Below are positions 1 to 7,351 of a stretch of 16,806 nucleotides of DNA, in pieces. The notes under the pieces are model-generated. The model was not told the origin of the DNA, searched no databases, and saw nothing but the letters and a program-made list of their open reading frames with translations. This DNA is from an uncultured bacterium (GTDB lineage Bacteria; Desulfobacterota; Desulfobulbia; Desulfobulbales; Desulfobulbaceae), in assembly GCA_903842475.1 (NCBI GenBank), contig CAIMMA010000482.1, forward strand, positions 1-16,806, given 5' to 3'. A program made the translations under genes and the position numbers. Numbering within the stretch: the stretch's first letter is position 1; each line of letters starts with the position of its first letter.

Positions 1-1
1 C

Positions 2-652
2 TCCCTGGCGTTTGACAATCTCTTTCTCCATAAGGGGATTGAAGATACCCAGAAGGAGATCATCTTCCATATCGCCGAGACCATGGAATGCCGGTCCGCC
101 GAAACCGGCAGCCATGTTCGCCGGGTGGCTGAATACGCTAAACTCCTGGCAGTCAAATACGGGCTGGGCGAAGAGGAGGCGGAAATGCTCAAGCTCGCCT
201 CCACCACCCACGATCTCGGCAAAATCGGGATACCCGATGCCATTCTCAATAAACCGGGATCGTTGACACCGGAAGAATACGATACCATCAAAAGCCATGT
301 CCACCGGGGGCATGACCTGCTGATGAGCTCCACCAGTCCGATTATTCAGGCCGCGGCCCGCATCGTGCTCCTCCATCACGAACGCTGGGATGGGCGGGGG
401 TATCCGCAGGGGCTCCAGGGAGAAGCAATTCATATTCATGGTCGGATTATCGGGGTGGCTGATGTTTTCGACGCCCTTTCCAATAAGCGCGTCTACCATG
501 AGGCCTGGACCTGGGAGGCGGTGTTTGCCCATTTTGTTGCGGAGCGCGGCCGACATTTTGATCCGCAATTGGTGGATATCCTCCTGGAACATCGGGAGGA
601 GTTCAAGGCCATCTGGTCGCGGTACCACATCGCCGGTCTGCAATTCCCTTAA
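2..652 (+). CDS. HD-GYP domain cyclic-di-GMP phosphodiesterase (5' end outside window)
   Basis: Only the C-terminal 216 codons are visible; the reading frame is open to the left edge, so the gene starts upstream. The HD-GYP fold is essentially complete. The first helix reads DTQKEIIFHIAETMECRSAE, followed by ETGSHVRRVAEYAKLLA, the metal-binding HD pair in THDLGKIGIPD (codons at 209-214), and the signature HHERWDGRGYPQGL with GYP at 398-406. A later ADVFDAL segment supplies another usual ligand aspartate. Enzymes of this family hydrolyse the second messenger cyclic-di-GMP to pGpG or GMP in the cytoplasm, promoting motility over biofilm. All signature residues are intact, so I infer an active enzyme rather than a degenerate sensor. 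The missing N-terminus probably carries a sensory or response-regulator receiver domain, as is usual for the family, but that cannot be seen here. The next gene starts 152 bases downstream, so co-transcription is uncertain. Confidence 0.95.
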   Translation, partial: SLAFDNLFLHKGIEDTQKEIIFHIAETMECRSAETGSHVRRVAEYAKLLAVKYGLGEEEAEMLKLASTTHDLGKIGIPDAILNKPGSLTPEEYDTIKSHVHRGHDLLMSSTSPIIQAAARIVLLHHERWDGRGYPQGLQGEAIHIHGRIIGVADVFDALSNKRVYHEAWTWEAVFAHFVAERGRHFDPQLVDILLEHREEFKAIWSRYHIAGLQFP

Positions 653-707
653 ATAATCGCCTCCGGTCGATGGTCGCGGGCGATGGGCAAAGAACATGCG
701 CTTTTTC

Positions 708-737
708 TTGAATTCTCAGAGTCATCCAGGGTATGAA
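708..737 (+). promoter_or_regulatory. Candidate sigma-70-type promoter for the SEC-C/VanZ/hydrolase run
   Basis: TTGAAT (708-713) and TATGAA (732-737) are separated by 18 bases and each matches the -35 and -10 consensus at four of six positions. They lie in the 152-base gap upstream of the SEC-C gene, leaving a leader of about 60 bases. The match was made by eye and is modest. Confidence 0.3.
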
Positions 738-804
738 AAGATGTTGAAATAAAACAGGCGGGTATGGTAGGCGTCACTTAACCAGCAACTAAGGATCAAA
801 CGGT

Positions 805-1323
805 ATGGGAAAAATCGGTAGAAATCACCCTTGTCCCTGCGGCTCAGGGAAAAAGTATAAACATTGCTGTCTGCCTGCTCAGCAGGCGGGCTCGACCGTC
901 AATCCGACCAATCAGATGAAGATTTCATTGATGGCGGCGATCGAAAAAATCCAGAAGCAGGCGGTCGAGAAAAAACCGGCCTTCCATGAGCTCGGTGTCT
1001 TTCTGTTTTACAGCGATGGTGACGGCGACGCCTGGCTGCTGGAAATCACCGATTCCGATGCGGTTCAGGTCGCAGCAAACGGCGTTGCCCTTGAGGTGCC
1101 CATCGACGAAAATCCTGAGACCATCGAAATCAACTTCAGTCACACCTTTGCGCTCCGTGAGCGGCAGCTGTTCCTCACCGCCTATGCCGACAAAGCCGAA
1201 TCCCGGCTGAACAAGGCGCCTGCTCAGCAGATTCACGCGGCCATCCGGCGGTTGCGCAAGCGCTTTCCCCCGGAAATGTTTGCCAAAATGCATGTGGAAC
1301 AAGGCGAATCAACCGAGGGTTGA
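805..1323 (+). CDS. SEC-C metal-binding motif protein, otherwise uncharacterised
   Basis: A 172-residue soluble protein. The N-terminus carries a perfect SEC-C zinc motif, GRNHPCPCGSGKKYKHCC, with Cys10, Cys12, Cys21 and His20/Cys22 as ligands. This is the motif found at the C-terminus of SecA and in YecA-type proteins, where it binds zinc and contacts SecB or ribosomes. Here it is at the extreme N-terminus. The remaining 145 residues have no motif that I recognise: an acidic central part (YSDGDGDAWLLEITDSDA) and a basic helix near the end (AAIRRLRKRFPPEMFAKM). There is no signal peptide or membrane segment. The start is supported by AAGGA at 791-795, about nine bases before the ATG. The stop is followed after 10 bases by the VanZ-like gene, so the two are probably co-transcribed. 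The molecular role is unknown; an accessory or zinc-chaperone-like role would be a guess. Confidence 0.85.
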   Translation: MGKIGRNHPCPCGSGKKYKHCCLPAQQAGSTVNPTNQMKISLMAAIEKIQKQAVEKKPAFHELGVFLFYSDGDGDAWLLEITDSDAVQVAANGVALEVPIDENPETIEINFSHTFALRERQLFLTAYADKAESRLNKAPAQQIHAAIRRLRKRFPPEMFAKMHVEQGESTEG

Positions 1324-1333
1324 CAGGTCTGCA

Positions 1334-1741
1334 ATGAATTGGCAAAGCCGCTGGTTTCGGGTGCTCCCGGTGGTCCTGGTCATGGGGGCTATTTTTTTTC
1401 AGTCGCACCAATCGGGCGACAGCTTTAGCTTGCCCAAGATCGTCAATATCGACAAAGTGCTGCATGGTTTGGTCTATGCGGTGCTCGGCTTGACCGCACT
1501 CCTGGCCTTGTCGCCGCATTTTCGTGGGCACCGGCCGTTGCTTGTCAACGTCGCGGTGGTGGTGTTTTGCCTGTTGTACGGCATTTCCGACGAGTTCCAT
1601 CAATCCTTTGTACCGGGCCGGATGGTCAGCGCGGGGGATATCCTTGCCGATACCGTGGGCGGGGCGATGGCTGTACTCGGGTACTGGGGGTGGCAACGAT
1701 GGAAATTGCCGGGCGGGGGGATTCCTGATGAGCATTCTTGA
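1334..1741 (+). CDS. VanZ-like family integral membrane protein
   Basis: A 135-residue protein with about four hydrophobic segments (roughly residues 8-23, 42-60, 68-85 and 104-120). It shows the family's conserved polar motifs in order: FFQSHQSG after the first segment, DKVLHGLVYAVLG, then YGISDEFHQSFVPGR and SAGDILADTVGG. This pattern is typical of the VanZ-like/YfiM group, named for the teicoplanin-resistance protein VanZ, although most members are of unknown function and are not resistance genes. The ATG at 1334 is preferred over an upstream in-frame start at 1280, because the longer version would overlap the SEC-C gene and add a hydrophilic tail. A short AGG at 1325-1327 precedes the chosen ATG. 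The last 14 bases overlap the hydrolase gene, which implies translational coupling. Confidence 0.87.
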   Translation: MNWQSRWFRVLPVVLVMGAIFFQSHQSGDSFSLPKIVNIDKVLHGLVYAVLGLTALLALSPHFRGHRPLLVNVAVVVFCLLYGISDEFHQSFVPGRMVSAGDILADTVGGAMAVLGYWGWQRWKLPGGGIPDEHS

Positions 1742-2498
1742 GCTGAACGAACCGAATCGTTTGTACTATGAAGCATACCCGGGCAAAGCGGATCGGCCCA
1801 CGCTTCTCTTCCTCCATGAGGGATTGGGCAGTGTCGAGCAGTGGCGGGATTTCCCGGAGCAGCTCTGTCTGCGCACCGGCTGTCCGGGGCTGGTCTATGA
1901 TCGGCTCGGGCACGGAAAATCGTCACCCCTGCCCCATCCCCGCACCATCCATTATCTCCACCACGCGGCACTGGTCGAATTACCCCGGGTGATCGAGGCT
2001 CTGCTGCCCGGCCGGCCCTTTGTGCTGATCGGCCATTCCGACGGCGGCAGCATCAGTCTCATTTTCGGAGCGGAACAATCGCCCCGTCTCAAAGGCATCA
2101 TCACCGAGGCGGCCCATGTGTTTGTCGAGGCGGTCTCCATCGACGGCATCAGGAAGGCGGATGAGGCCTTTGCCGACGGTCGGCTCAAGGGGCTCCGCCG
2201 CTATCACGGCGACAAGACCGAGGCGCTCTACCGCTCCTGGTCAGCCACCTGGCAGAGCCCGTGGTTCGCCTCCTGGAATCTCGAGTACCTTCTGCCCGCA
2301 ATTTCGGTGCCGCTGCTGGTGCTCCAGGGACGGGACGATCAGTACGCTACCGCCGCCCAGGTGGAGGCGATCGTGGCAAAGGCCGCGGGCCGGGTGACGC
2401 CGGCGCTGCTGGAAGATTGCGCCCATACCCCCCACCAGGAATTTCCCGGACTGGTTCTGGATTTGATGACCTGTTACATCAACCGGATTATCGGGTAA
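1728..2498 (+). CDS. Alpha/beta-hydrolase fold protein
   Basis: A 256-residue cytoplasmic enzyme of the alpha/beta-hydrolase superfamily. It has an oxyanion-hole strand, LLFLHEGLGSVEQW (residues 27-39), a YDRLGHGKS strand, and the nucleophile elbow IGHSDGGS with Ser104. The acid is in LQGRDDQY (Asp203 or Asp204) and the catalytic histidine in EDCAHTPHQEFP (His233). The triad is complete, so it should be active; the substrate cannot be read from the sequence. The nearest general types are proline iminopeptidase, BioH or C-C hydrolase-like enzymes. The frame is open upstream to 1524, but the ATG at 1728 is chosen because it begins just before the first conserved strand, has a G-rich stretch at 1711-1720, and gives a standard length. 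The overlap with the VanZ-like gene points to an operon. It converges on hemB. Confidence 0.9.
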   Translation: MSILELNEPNRLYYEAYPGKADRPTLLFLHEGLGSVEQWRDFPEQLCLRTGCPGLVYDRLGHGKSSPLPHPRTIHYLHHAALVELPRVIEALLPGRPFVLIGHSDGGSISLIFGAEQSPRLKGIITEAAHVFVEAVSIDGIRKADEAFADGRLKGLRRYHGDKTEALYRSWSATWQSPWFASWNLEYLLPAISVPLLVLQGRDDQYATAAQVEAIVAKAAGRVTPALLEDCAHTPHQEFPGLVLDLMTCYINRIIG

Positions 2499-2544
2499 AA
2501 CCCGATCCGGCGCTGTGCTCTCGCAGCCTGGGGCGAAGGCTCCC

Positions 2545-2575
2545 CAAGGTGGGCGCCAGCAGCCCGCCCACCTTG
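2545..2575. terminator. Perfect 11-bp inverted repeat between convergent genes, probable bidirectional terminator
   Basis: CAAGGTGGGCG (2545-2555) is exactly complementary to CGCCCACCTTG (2565-2575), with a 9-base loop. It sits between the stop of the hydrolase gene (2498, plus) and the stop of hemB (2603, minus). The hairpin is very GC-rich and stable, but no clear T-run follows on either strand, so it is an imperfect intrinsic terminator. It could instead act as a 3'-end barrier to exonucleases. Confidence 0.55.
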
Positions 2576-2602
2576 TGCGTCTCTTGCCGAGCCGTTGCCG
2601 GC

Positions 2603-3583
2603 TTACTTTCCTTCGATGAGCACCTTGGCCATATCCTTGGCAAAATAGGTAAGGATCATGTCGGCCCCCGCCCGCCGAATGGCGATCAGGGTCTCGGCCA
2701 TCACCCGTTCCCCGTCGATCCACCCCTTTTCGGCGGCAGCCTTGATCATGGCGTATTCGCCGCTCACCTGATAGGCGGCGATCGGCAGGTCGAACTCGTC
2801 ATGGAGGCGGCTGATGATATCGAGGTAGGCAAGCGCCGGTTTGACCATGAGGATGTCGGCGCCTTCGTCGACATCCATGGTGGCCTCGCGCAGGGCCTCC
2901 TTGCTGTTAGCCGGATCCATCTGGTAGCTGCGCCGGTCACCGAACTGGGGCGCGCAGTCGGCGGCATCGCGGAAGGGGCCGTAAAAAGCGGAGGCATACT
3001 TGACCGCATAGGACATGATCGGGACCATGTGAAACGAACTCTCGTCGAGGACGCTGCGGATCTCGCTGACCCGGCCGTCCATCATGTCCGAGGGGGCCAC
3101 CATATCGGCACCGGCCTGGGCGTGCGACAGGGCGGTCTTGGCCAGCAGTTCCAGGGTGGCGTCGTTGTCGACCTCCTGCCCGGCCAGGCAGCCGCAATGG
3201 CCGTGATCGGTATACTCGCACAGGCAGACATCGGTGATCACGGTCATCAGCGGCACTTTATTCTTCAATTCCCGGATCGCCTGCTGGATAATGCCGTTCC
3301 TGGCATAGGCCCCGGAGCCCAGGCCGTCTTTTTTTTCCGGCAGACCGAAGAGGATCACCGAGCGGATGCCCACGGCCAGGCAATCCCTGGCCTCTTGGGC
3401 CAATTGATCGATGGACAGCCGGAACACGCCGGGCATGGAGGCGATCTCCTGGCGGATGCCCCTGCCGGGCAGGACAAACAGGGGGTAAATCATTTGGTCC
3501 GGGACCAGTCGGGTTTCGCGGATCAGGGAACGGAAGGTTTCGGTCTGGCGCATTCTGCGGGGGCGAAATTCGGGAAAAACCAT
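2603..3583 (-). CDS. hemB: Porphobilinogen synthase (delta-aminolevulinic acid dehydratase)
   Basis: Condenses two 5-aminolevulinate molecules to porphobilinogen, the second common step of tetrapyrrole (heme, siroheme, cobalamin) synthesis, in the cytoplasm. The 326-residue length matches the family. Features in order: the N-terminal arm RPRRMRQTETFRSLIRET, the metal-binding cysteines in DVCLCEYTDHGHCG (Cys120, Cys122, Cys130), APSDMMDGR, the first Schiff-base lysine in MSYAVKYASAFYGPFR (Lys195), and the second in ILMVKPALAYLD (Lys248), followed by YQVSGEYAMI. The three cysteines indicate the zinc-dependent type rather than the magnesium-only type. The ATG is preceded by GAGGTG (complement of 3588-3593) four bases upstream, one of the better ribosome-binding sites here. 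It lies 63 bases downstream of the NtrX-like gene on the same strand, with no strong terminator between them, so read-through from the NtrYX unit is plausible. Confidence 0.98.
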   Translation of the reverse strand: MVFPEFRPRRMRQTETFRSLIRETRLVPDQMIYPLFVLPGRGIRQEIASMPGVFRLSIDQLAQEARDCLAVGIRSVILFGLPEKKDGLGSGAYARNGIIQQAIRELKNKVPLMTVITDVCLCEYTDHGHCGCLAGQEVDNDATLELLAKTALSHAQAGADMVAPSDMMDGRVSEIRSVLDESSFHMVPIMSYAVKYASAFYGPFRDAADCAPQFGDRRSYQMDPANSKEALREATMDVDEGADILMVKPALAYLDIISRLHDEFDLPIAAYQVSGEYAMIKAAAEKGWIDGERVMAETLIAIRRAGADMILTYFAKDMAKVLIEGK

Positions 3584-3646
3584 GGGGCACCTCGGGTGGC
3601 TGGTTGTTAGGGTAGGGTCTGGAAAAGGCCGGGGAGGCCGTGAGGG

Positions 3647-5014
3647 CTATTTGACCGCGATCCCCAGGGCCTTGACTTTTTTATGGAGGTGGCTGCGCTC
3701 CATGCCGATCAGTTCCGCGGTTTTGGAGATATTGCCGTCGTTTTCCTGGAGCTTGGCGGCGAGGTAGTCCATTTCGAACTGGCGGCGCGCCTCTTTGAAG
3801 GAGGCCAGGTGCTGATACCCTTTGCCCGCCGGCTGGACCGGGAGCGGCAGCAGCGGCGCATTACCGAGGAACAAGGCCACATCGTGCACCCCGACCTGAT
3901 CGCCGGGGCTCATGATCACCAGCCGTTCGATCAGATTGCGCAGTTCGCGGACATTGCCCGGCCAGCTGTGGCGTTGGAGCAGTTGGAGGGCCTCGGCGGC
4001 GAATTGTTTAGTGTCGATCCCTTTTTTGCCGAACTGGTGGAGAAAGTCCTCGATCAGCAGGGGGATGTCTTCACGTCGGTCGACCAGGTCGGGGACCAGG
4101 ATGGGCACCACATTGAGTCGGTAGAAGAGGTCGGCGCGGAAATTGCCCTTGACGATTTCTTCTTCCAGATTTTTGTTGGTCGCCGCCAGAACCCGGACAT
4201 CGACCTCAATGGTTCGGGAGCCGCCGACCCGTTCGAATTGTTGTTCCTGAAGGATGCGCAGTACCTTGGCCTGGCTTTTCAGGCTCATGTCGCCGATCTC
4301 GTCGAGGAACAGGGTGGAGCCGTTGGCCTGGTCGAATTTGCCCTTCTTGTTTTCGGTAGCCCCGGTAAAGGACCCTTTGACATGGCCGAACAGTTCGGAT
4401 TCGATCAGTTCCTCGGGGATGGCGGCGCAGTTGACCGCGATCATCGGGTGTTTGCTTCGCAGCGAATGGCGGTGAATGGTCTGGGCTACCAGTTCCTTGC
4501 CGGTGCCGTGGCCGCCGCGGATCAGGACCCAGGCATCGGTGGGCGCGACCCGTTCGATCTGTTCGCGTAACCGGACGATCGGCGGGCTGGTGCCGGTGAT
4601 GTGGATTTTGGTGGGGCCGCTTTCCCGCAGCAGCCGGTTTTCCCGTTCCAGCCGGGAGAGTTGGATGCCCTTGTTGATCGAGAGCATGATTTTATCATAG
4701 GACAGCGGCTTTTCGATAAAATCGTAGGCGCCGCTCCGGGTGGCCTGGACCGCGGTCTCGATGGTGCCGTGGCCGGAGATAACGATCACCGGCAGGTCGA
4801 ACCGCTGCTTGATCAGCTTGAGCGCCTCGAGACCGTCCATGCCCGGCATCCAGATGTCGAGCAGGATCAGGCTGATGTCTTTTTCGTCGAGCAGTTGCAG
4901 CCCTTCTTCGGCGGAGCTGGCGGACAGCGACGCAAACCCTTCGTCGGCGAGAATGCCCGAGAGCGCTTCGCGGATGGCGTCTTCGTCGTCAATGATCAGG
5001 ATTGTGTTGGGCAT
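3647..5014 (-). CDS. ntrX: NtrX-like sigma-54-dependent response regulator
   Basis: A cytoplasmic transcription activator of 455 residues with three domains. The receiver domain (about 1-120) has the acidic pair DDE near residue 10, phospho-acceptor Asp53 in LLDIWMPG and Lys102 in FIEKPLSYDK. The AAA+ sigma-54 interaction domain (about 137-375) has a Walker A of GGHGTGKE (167-174), GSFTGA (214-219), Walker B LFLDEIGD (235-242) and the R-finger region FRADLFYRLNV. A Fis-type helix-turn-helix ends the protein (NISKTAELIGMERSHLHKKVKALG). It should activate sigma-54 promoters after phosphorylation by the adjacent kinase. A GTG start at 5065 is possible, but the ATG at 5014 is preferred because it sits directly before the first receiver strand; neither has a good ribosome-binding site. 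Oddities: the usual GE at the start of Walker A is GG, followed by His169, and the sigma-54 loop has Ser in place of Ala. The NtrX assignment rests on the NtrY-like partner and is not proven. Confidence 0.93.
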   Translation of the reverse strand: MPNTILIIDDEDAIREALSGILADEGFASLSASSAEEGLQLLDEKDISLILLDIWMPGMDGLEALKLIKQRFDLPVIVISGHGTIETAVQATRSGAYDFIEKPLSYDKIMLSINKGIQLSRLERENRLLRESGPTKIHITGTSPPIVRLREQIERVAPTDAWVLIRGGHGTGKELVAQTIHRHSLRSKHPMIAVNCAAIPEELIESELFGHVKGSFTGATENKKGKFDQANGSTLFLDEIGDMSLKSQAKVLRILQEQQFERVGGSRTIEVDVRVLAATNKNLEEEIVKGNFRADLFYRLNVVPILVPDLVDRREDIPLLIEDFLHQFGKKGIDTKQFAAEALQLLQRHSWPGNVRELRNLIERLVIMSPGDQVGVHDVALFLGNAPLLPLPVQPAGKGYQHLASFKEARRQFEMDYLAAKLQENDGNISKTAELIGMERSHLHKKVKALGIAVK

Positions 5015-5101
5015 CGGTGCAGGGGCGGTCTGGCCGGAAAAGAGGAGGTTGCGTTCAGGAGGCACGGCACAGGGGGCCGCCGAACGTGAGTGCGGATCAT
5101 A

Positions 5102-7324
5102 TCAGGTATCCAGCGGCAGCTCAACCGTAAAAACGGTGCCGGCGGGGGGGTTGTCCTGGGCGCGGATGAGGCCGTTATGCTCGGCGACAATGGTGTGGGC
5201 GATGGCCAATCCCAGGCCGGTACCGGATTTGCGGGTGGAATAGTAGGGCTCGAAGATCCGCAGTTTGACCTCTTCGGCGATCCCCGGACCGTTGTCCGCC
5301 ACCATCAGGCAAGCCAGATGCGGGGTGCTGCCGAAGCCGAGGGTGACCTCGATGGCGCCGTTGTCGCCGAGTACGGAGACAGCGTTGTCGAGCAGGTTGA
5401 TCAACACCCGCTTGATCTGGACGGCATCGAACAGAAACTCCGGCAGGGTCGGATCGATGGTGCTGGTGAAGGCGAGGTGCTTGTGGGCCTCCCGGTAAAG
5501 AAACACCACTTCTTCGACCAGACGGGCGAGGTTGTTCCGTTCTTTGTGTAGTTTCGGCATCCGGGCAAAATCGGAAAATTCACTCACCAGGTTTTTGATT
5601 TCGTCGACCTGATTGATGATGGTGGCGGTGCATTGATCGAAAATGTGCCGATCTTCGGTGATTTTATCGAGGTAGCGTTTGCGCAGCCGTTGGGCCGAGA
5701 GCTGGATCGGGGTCAAGGGGTTCTTGATCTCATGGGCGATGCGGCGGGCGACCTCCTGCCAGGCGGCGAGTCGTTGGGCTTTTTCAAGATTGGTGAGGTT
5801 GTCAAAAACGATGACAAAACCGATGGGGTTGTGCCAGTCATCGATCATCCGGGTGATATTGACCTGGAGGCTGAGGGTTTCGCCCCGGCGGATGGTGACT
5901 CGCAGGTGCCGTTCGATCGAAGTTTTGCCGGTGCTCAGCAGTTCCTTGAGAAAACTCTCGACGATCAGGACATGCTGTTTCGGCAGGGCCAGGTGGTAAT
6001 CTTTTCCTAAAAAGGCCGTGGGTTCTATGGCCAGCAATCCTTCGGCAAAACGATTAATGGTGGTGATCTGGTTGTTTTCATCCAGGGCAATAACCCCGGC
6101 GGCCACGTTTTCCAGGATGGTTTCCAGATACCGACGACGCTGTTCCGAGATCTCGTTGCTTTCCTGGAGGGCACGGTGGGCGGTGGCCAGTTGCCGGTTG
6201 GAGGCGAGGATGTCCGAGGTCATGGAGTTGAACGAATCGACCAGAAGGCCCATTTCGTCGTCCGACTCTTTTTCAAGGACGAAATCGAGATCACCTTCGG
6301 CGACCCTTCGGGTGGCCTCGGCGAGTTTATTGATCGGGACGGTGAGGCTGCGGGCGATATAAAAACCAAACCAGATCGCACCGAACAGGATCAGGAGGGT
6401 GATGATCAGCAGCATGATGATCAGGCTGAGCTTGATCGGGGATTTGAGCATGATCAGCTGTTTGTAGCCGGTAATCCCGTCGGATACCGACTGCATGGTT
6501 TCAAGCTTGGTAACGGGAATCAGCACCGTGGTCACCAGGAACCAGGTCTCCGGGGTCTTCAGGTTGACCTGCACCGGGACGATCGCCTGGATCAGTTCAC
6601 CGATGGTGGTCCGCTGGGTCACCACCTCGGCTTGCTGGTTGGCGGCGGTCAGCCGGATGGCTTCCGAGGGGATGGCCGGTAGGCCGATGGGCTGCAGGCG
6701 GGGCCCCTGAAGGGCGAGCAGCGGGGTCCGCTCGGCGTCGAGCAGCAGGATGCTGTCCGGGGCTCCAGGCTGATTTAGGTTCAGCATCTTGTTGAAAAAA
6801 CGTTCCAGGGCGGCTCGGTCGCCCAAGTCCAGGGTGCCGCTTTCCAGGATCGCGCCCAGTTGTCGGCCGGAATACTCGGCCTGTTGTCCGGTATCGTGCA
6901 AAATCGCTTGCGTCAGTTTGAGCGAGGATTGCAGGGATTCTTCCACATTGGCATTGAACCAGTAATCAATCGAGGCGGAGACAAAACGCAGGGCGATGAA
7001 GAACAGGATGGCGGTCGGCACCAGGGAGAGTGACACAAAGGAGATCACCAGCCGGGTCCGCAACTGGGATCCCAGAATGTTCTGTCTGCGTTCAAAGACC
7101 AGTTCCGCCAGATTGCGCAGCACCAGATAGAGCATGAGCAGCAACAGCAGCCCGTTGATATTGATCAGAGCGAAAATCAGAATGGTGCTGGAGATGGGCA
7201 GGTTGAAGTCGCCGCTGAGCAGTCCGCGCTGTACATACCCGAGGACTGGGATGAGCAGGAAGCAGAAGGCAATCACCGAGCGGACCAACCTCTGTTTTTT
7301 TTCTTTCTGTTGCGCGGTGAGCAT
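5102..7324 (-). CDS. ntrY: NtrY-like membrane sensor histidine kinase
   Basis: A 740-residue kinase with NtrY architecture. Three hydrophobic segments lie near the N-terminus (about 14-32, 46-70 and 92-115), followed by an extracytoplasmic domain (about 116-298) and a fourth long membrane segment (299-323). A HAMP linker follows (about 324-376), then a PAS domain (about 396-508), a HisKA domain with phospho-acceptor His531 in ARRIAHEIKNPLTPIQLSA, and a catalytic ATPase domain. The N box is LLDNAV, G1 is DNGPG (677-681), the F box is IFEPYYST and G2 is GTGLGLAI (701-708). All catalytic motifs are intact. It should phosphorylate the NtrX-like regulator encoded next. In other bacteria NtrYX responds to nitrogen, oxygen or redox state and controls respiration or envelope functions; the signal here is unknown. 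It starts 27 bases after the DUF4390 gene, so the genes form one transcription unit. No strong ribosome-binding site is visible. Confidence 0.94.
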   Translation of the reverse strand: MLTAQQKEKKQRLVRSVIAFCFLLIPVLGYVQRGLLSGDFNLPISSTILIFALININGLLLLLMLYLVLRNLAELVFERRQNILGSQLRTRLVISFVSLSLVPTAILFFIALRFVSASIDYWFNANVEESLQSSLKLTQAILHDTGQQAEYSGRQLGAILESGTLDLGDRAALERFFNKMLNLNQPGAPDSILLLDAERTPLLALQGPRLQPIGLPAIPSEAIRLTAANQQAEVVTQRTTIGELIQAIVPVQVNLKTPETWFLVTTVLIPVTKLETMQSVSDGITGYKQLIMLKSPIKLSLIIMLLIITLLILFGAIWFGFYIARSLTVPINKLAEATRRVAEGDLDFVLEKESDDEMGLLVDSFNSMTSDILASNRQLATAHRALQESNEISEQRRRYLETILENVAAGVIALDENNQITTINRFAEGLLAIEPTAFLGKDYHLALPKQHVLIVESFLKELLSTGKTSIERHLRVTIRRGETLSLQVNITRMIDDWHNPIGFVIVFDNLTNLEKAQRLAAWQEVARRIAHEIKNPLTPIQLSAQRLRKRYLDKITEDRHIFDQCTATIINQVDEIKNLVSEFSDFARMPKLHKERNNLARLVEEVVFLYREAHKHLAFTSTIDPTLPEFLFDAVQIKRVLINLLDNAVSVLGDNGAIEVTLGFGSTPHLACLMVADNGPGIAEEVKLRIFEPYYSTRKSGTGLGLAIAHTIVAEHNGLIRAQDNPPAGTVFTVELPLDT

Positions 7325-7351
7325 GGAGTTGCCGGAGTTCAGCGTTTCAGG

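Noticed and set aside
2261..3610. A 449-codon open frame on the plus strand opposite hemB
   Set aside because: It is antisense to a fully convincing hemB, its sequence is low-complexity and Gly/Asp/His-rich with no family features, and long antisense frames are expected in GC-rich genes.
3627..3639. GGCC/GGCC mini-hairpin followed by TTTT (minus strand) between ntrX and hemB
   Set aside because: A four-base stem and four Ts are too weak to call a terminator; it would not prevent read-through into hemB.
3683..4570. A 295-codon frame opposite the NtrX-like gene
   Set aside because: Its composition is the mirror of the real gene, and every domain of the NtrX-like protein is intact on the other strand.
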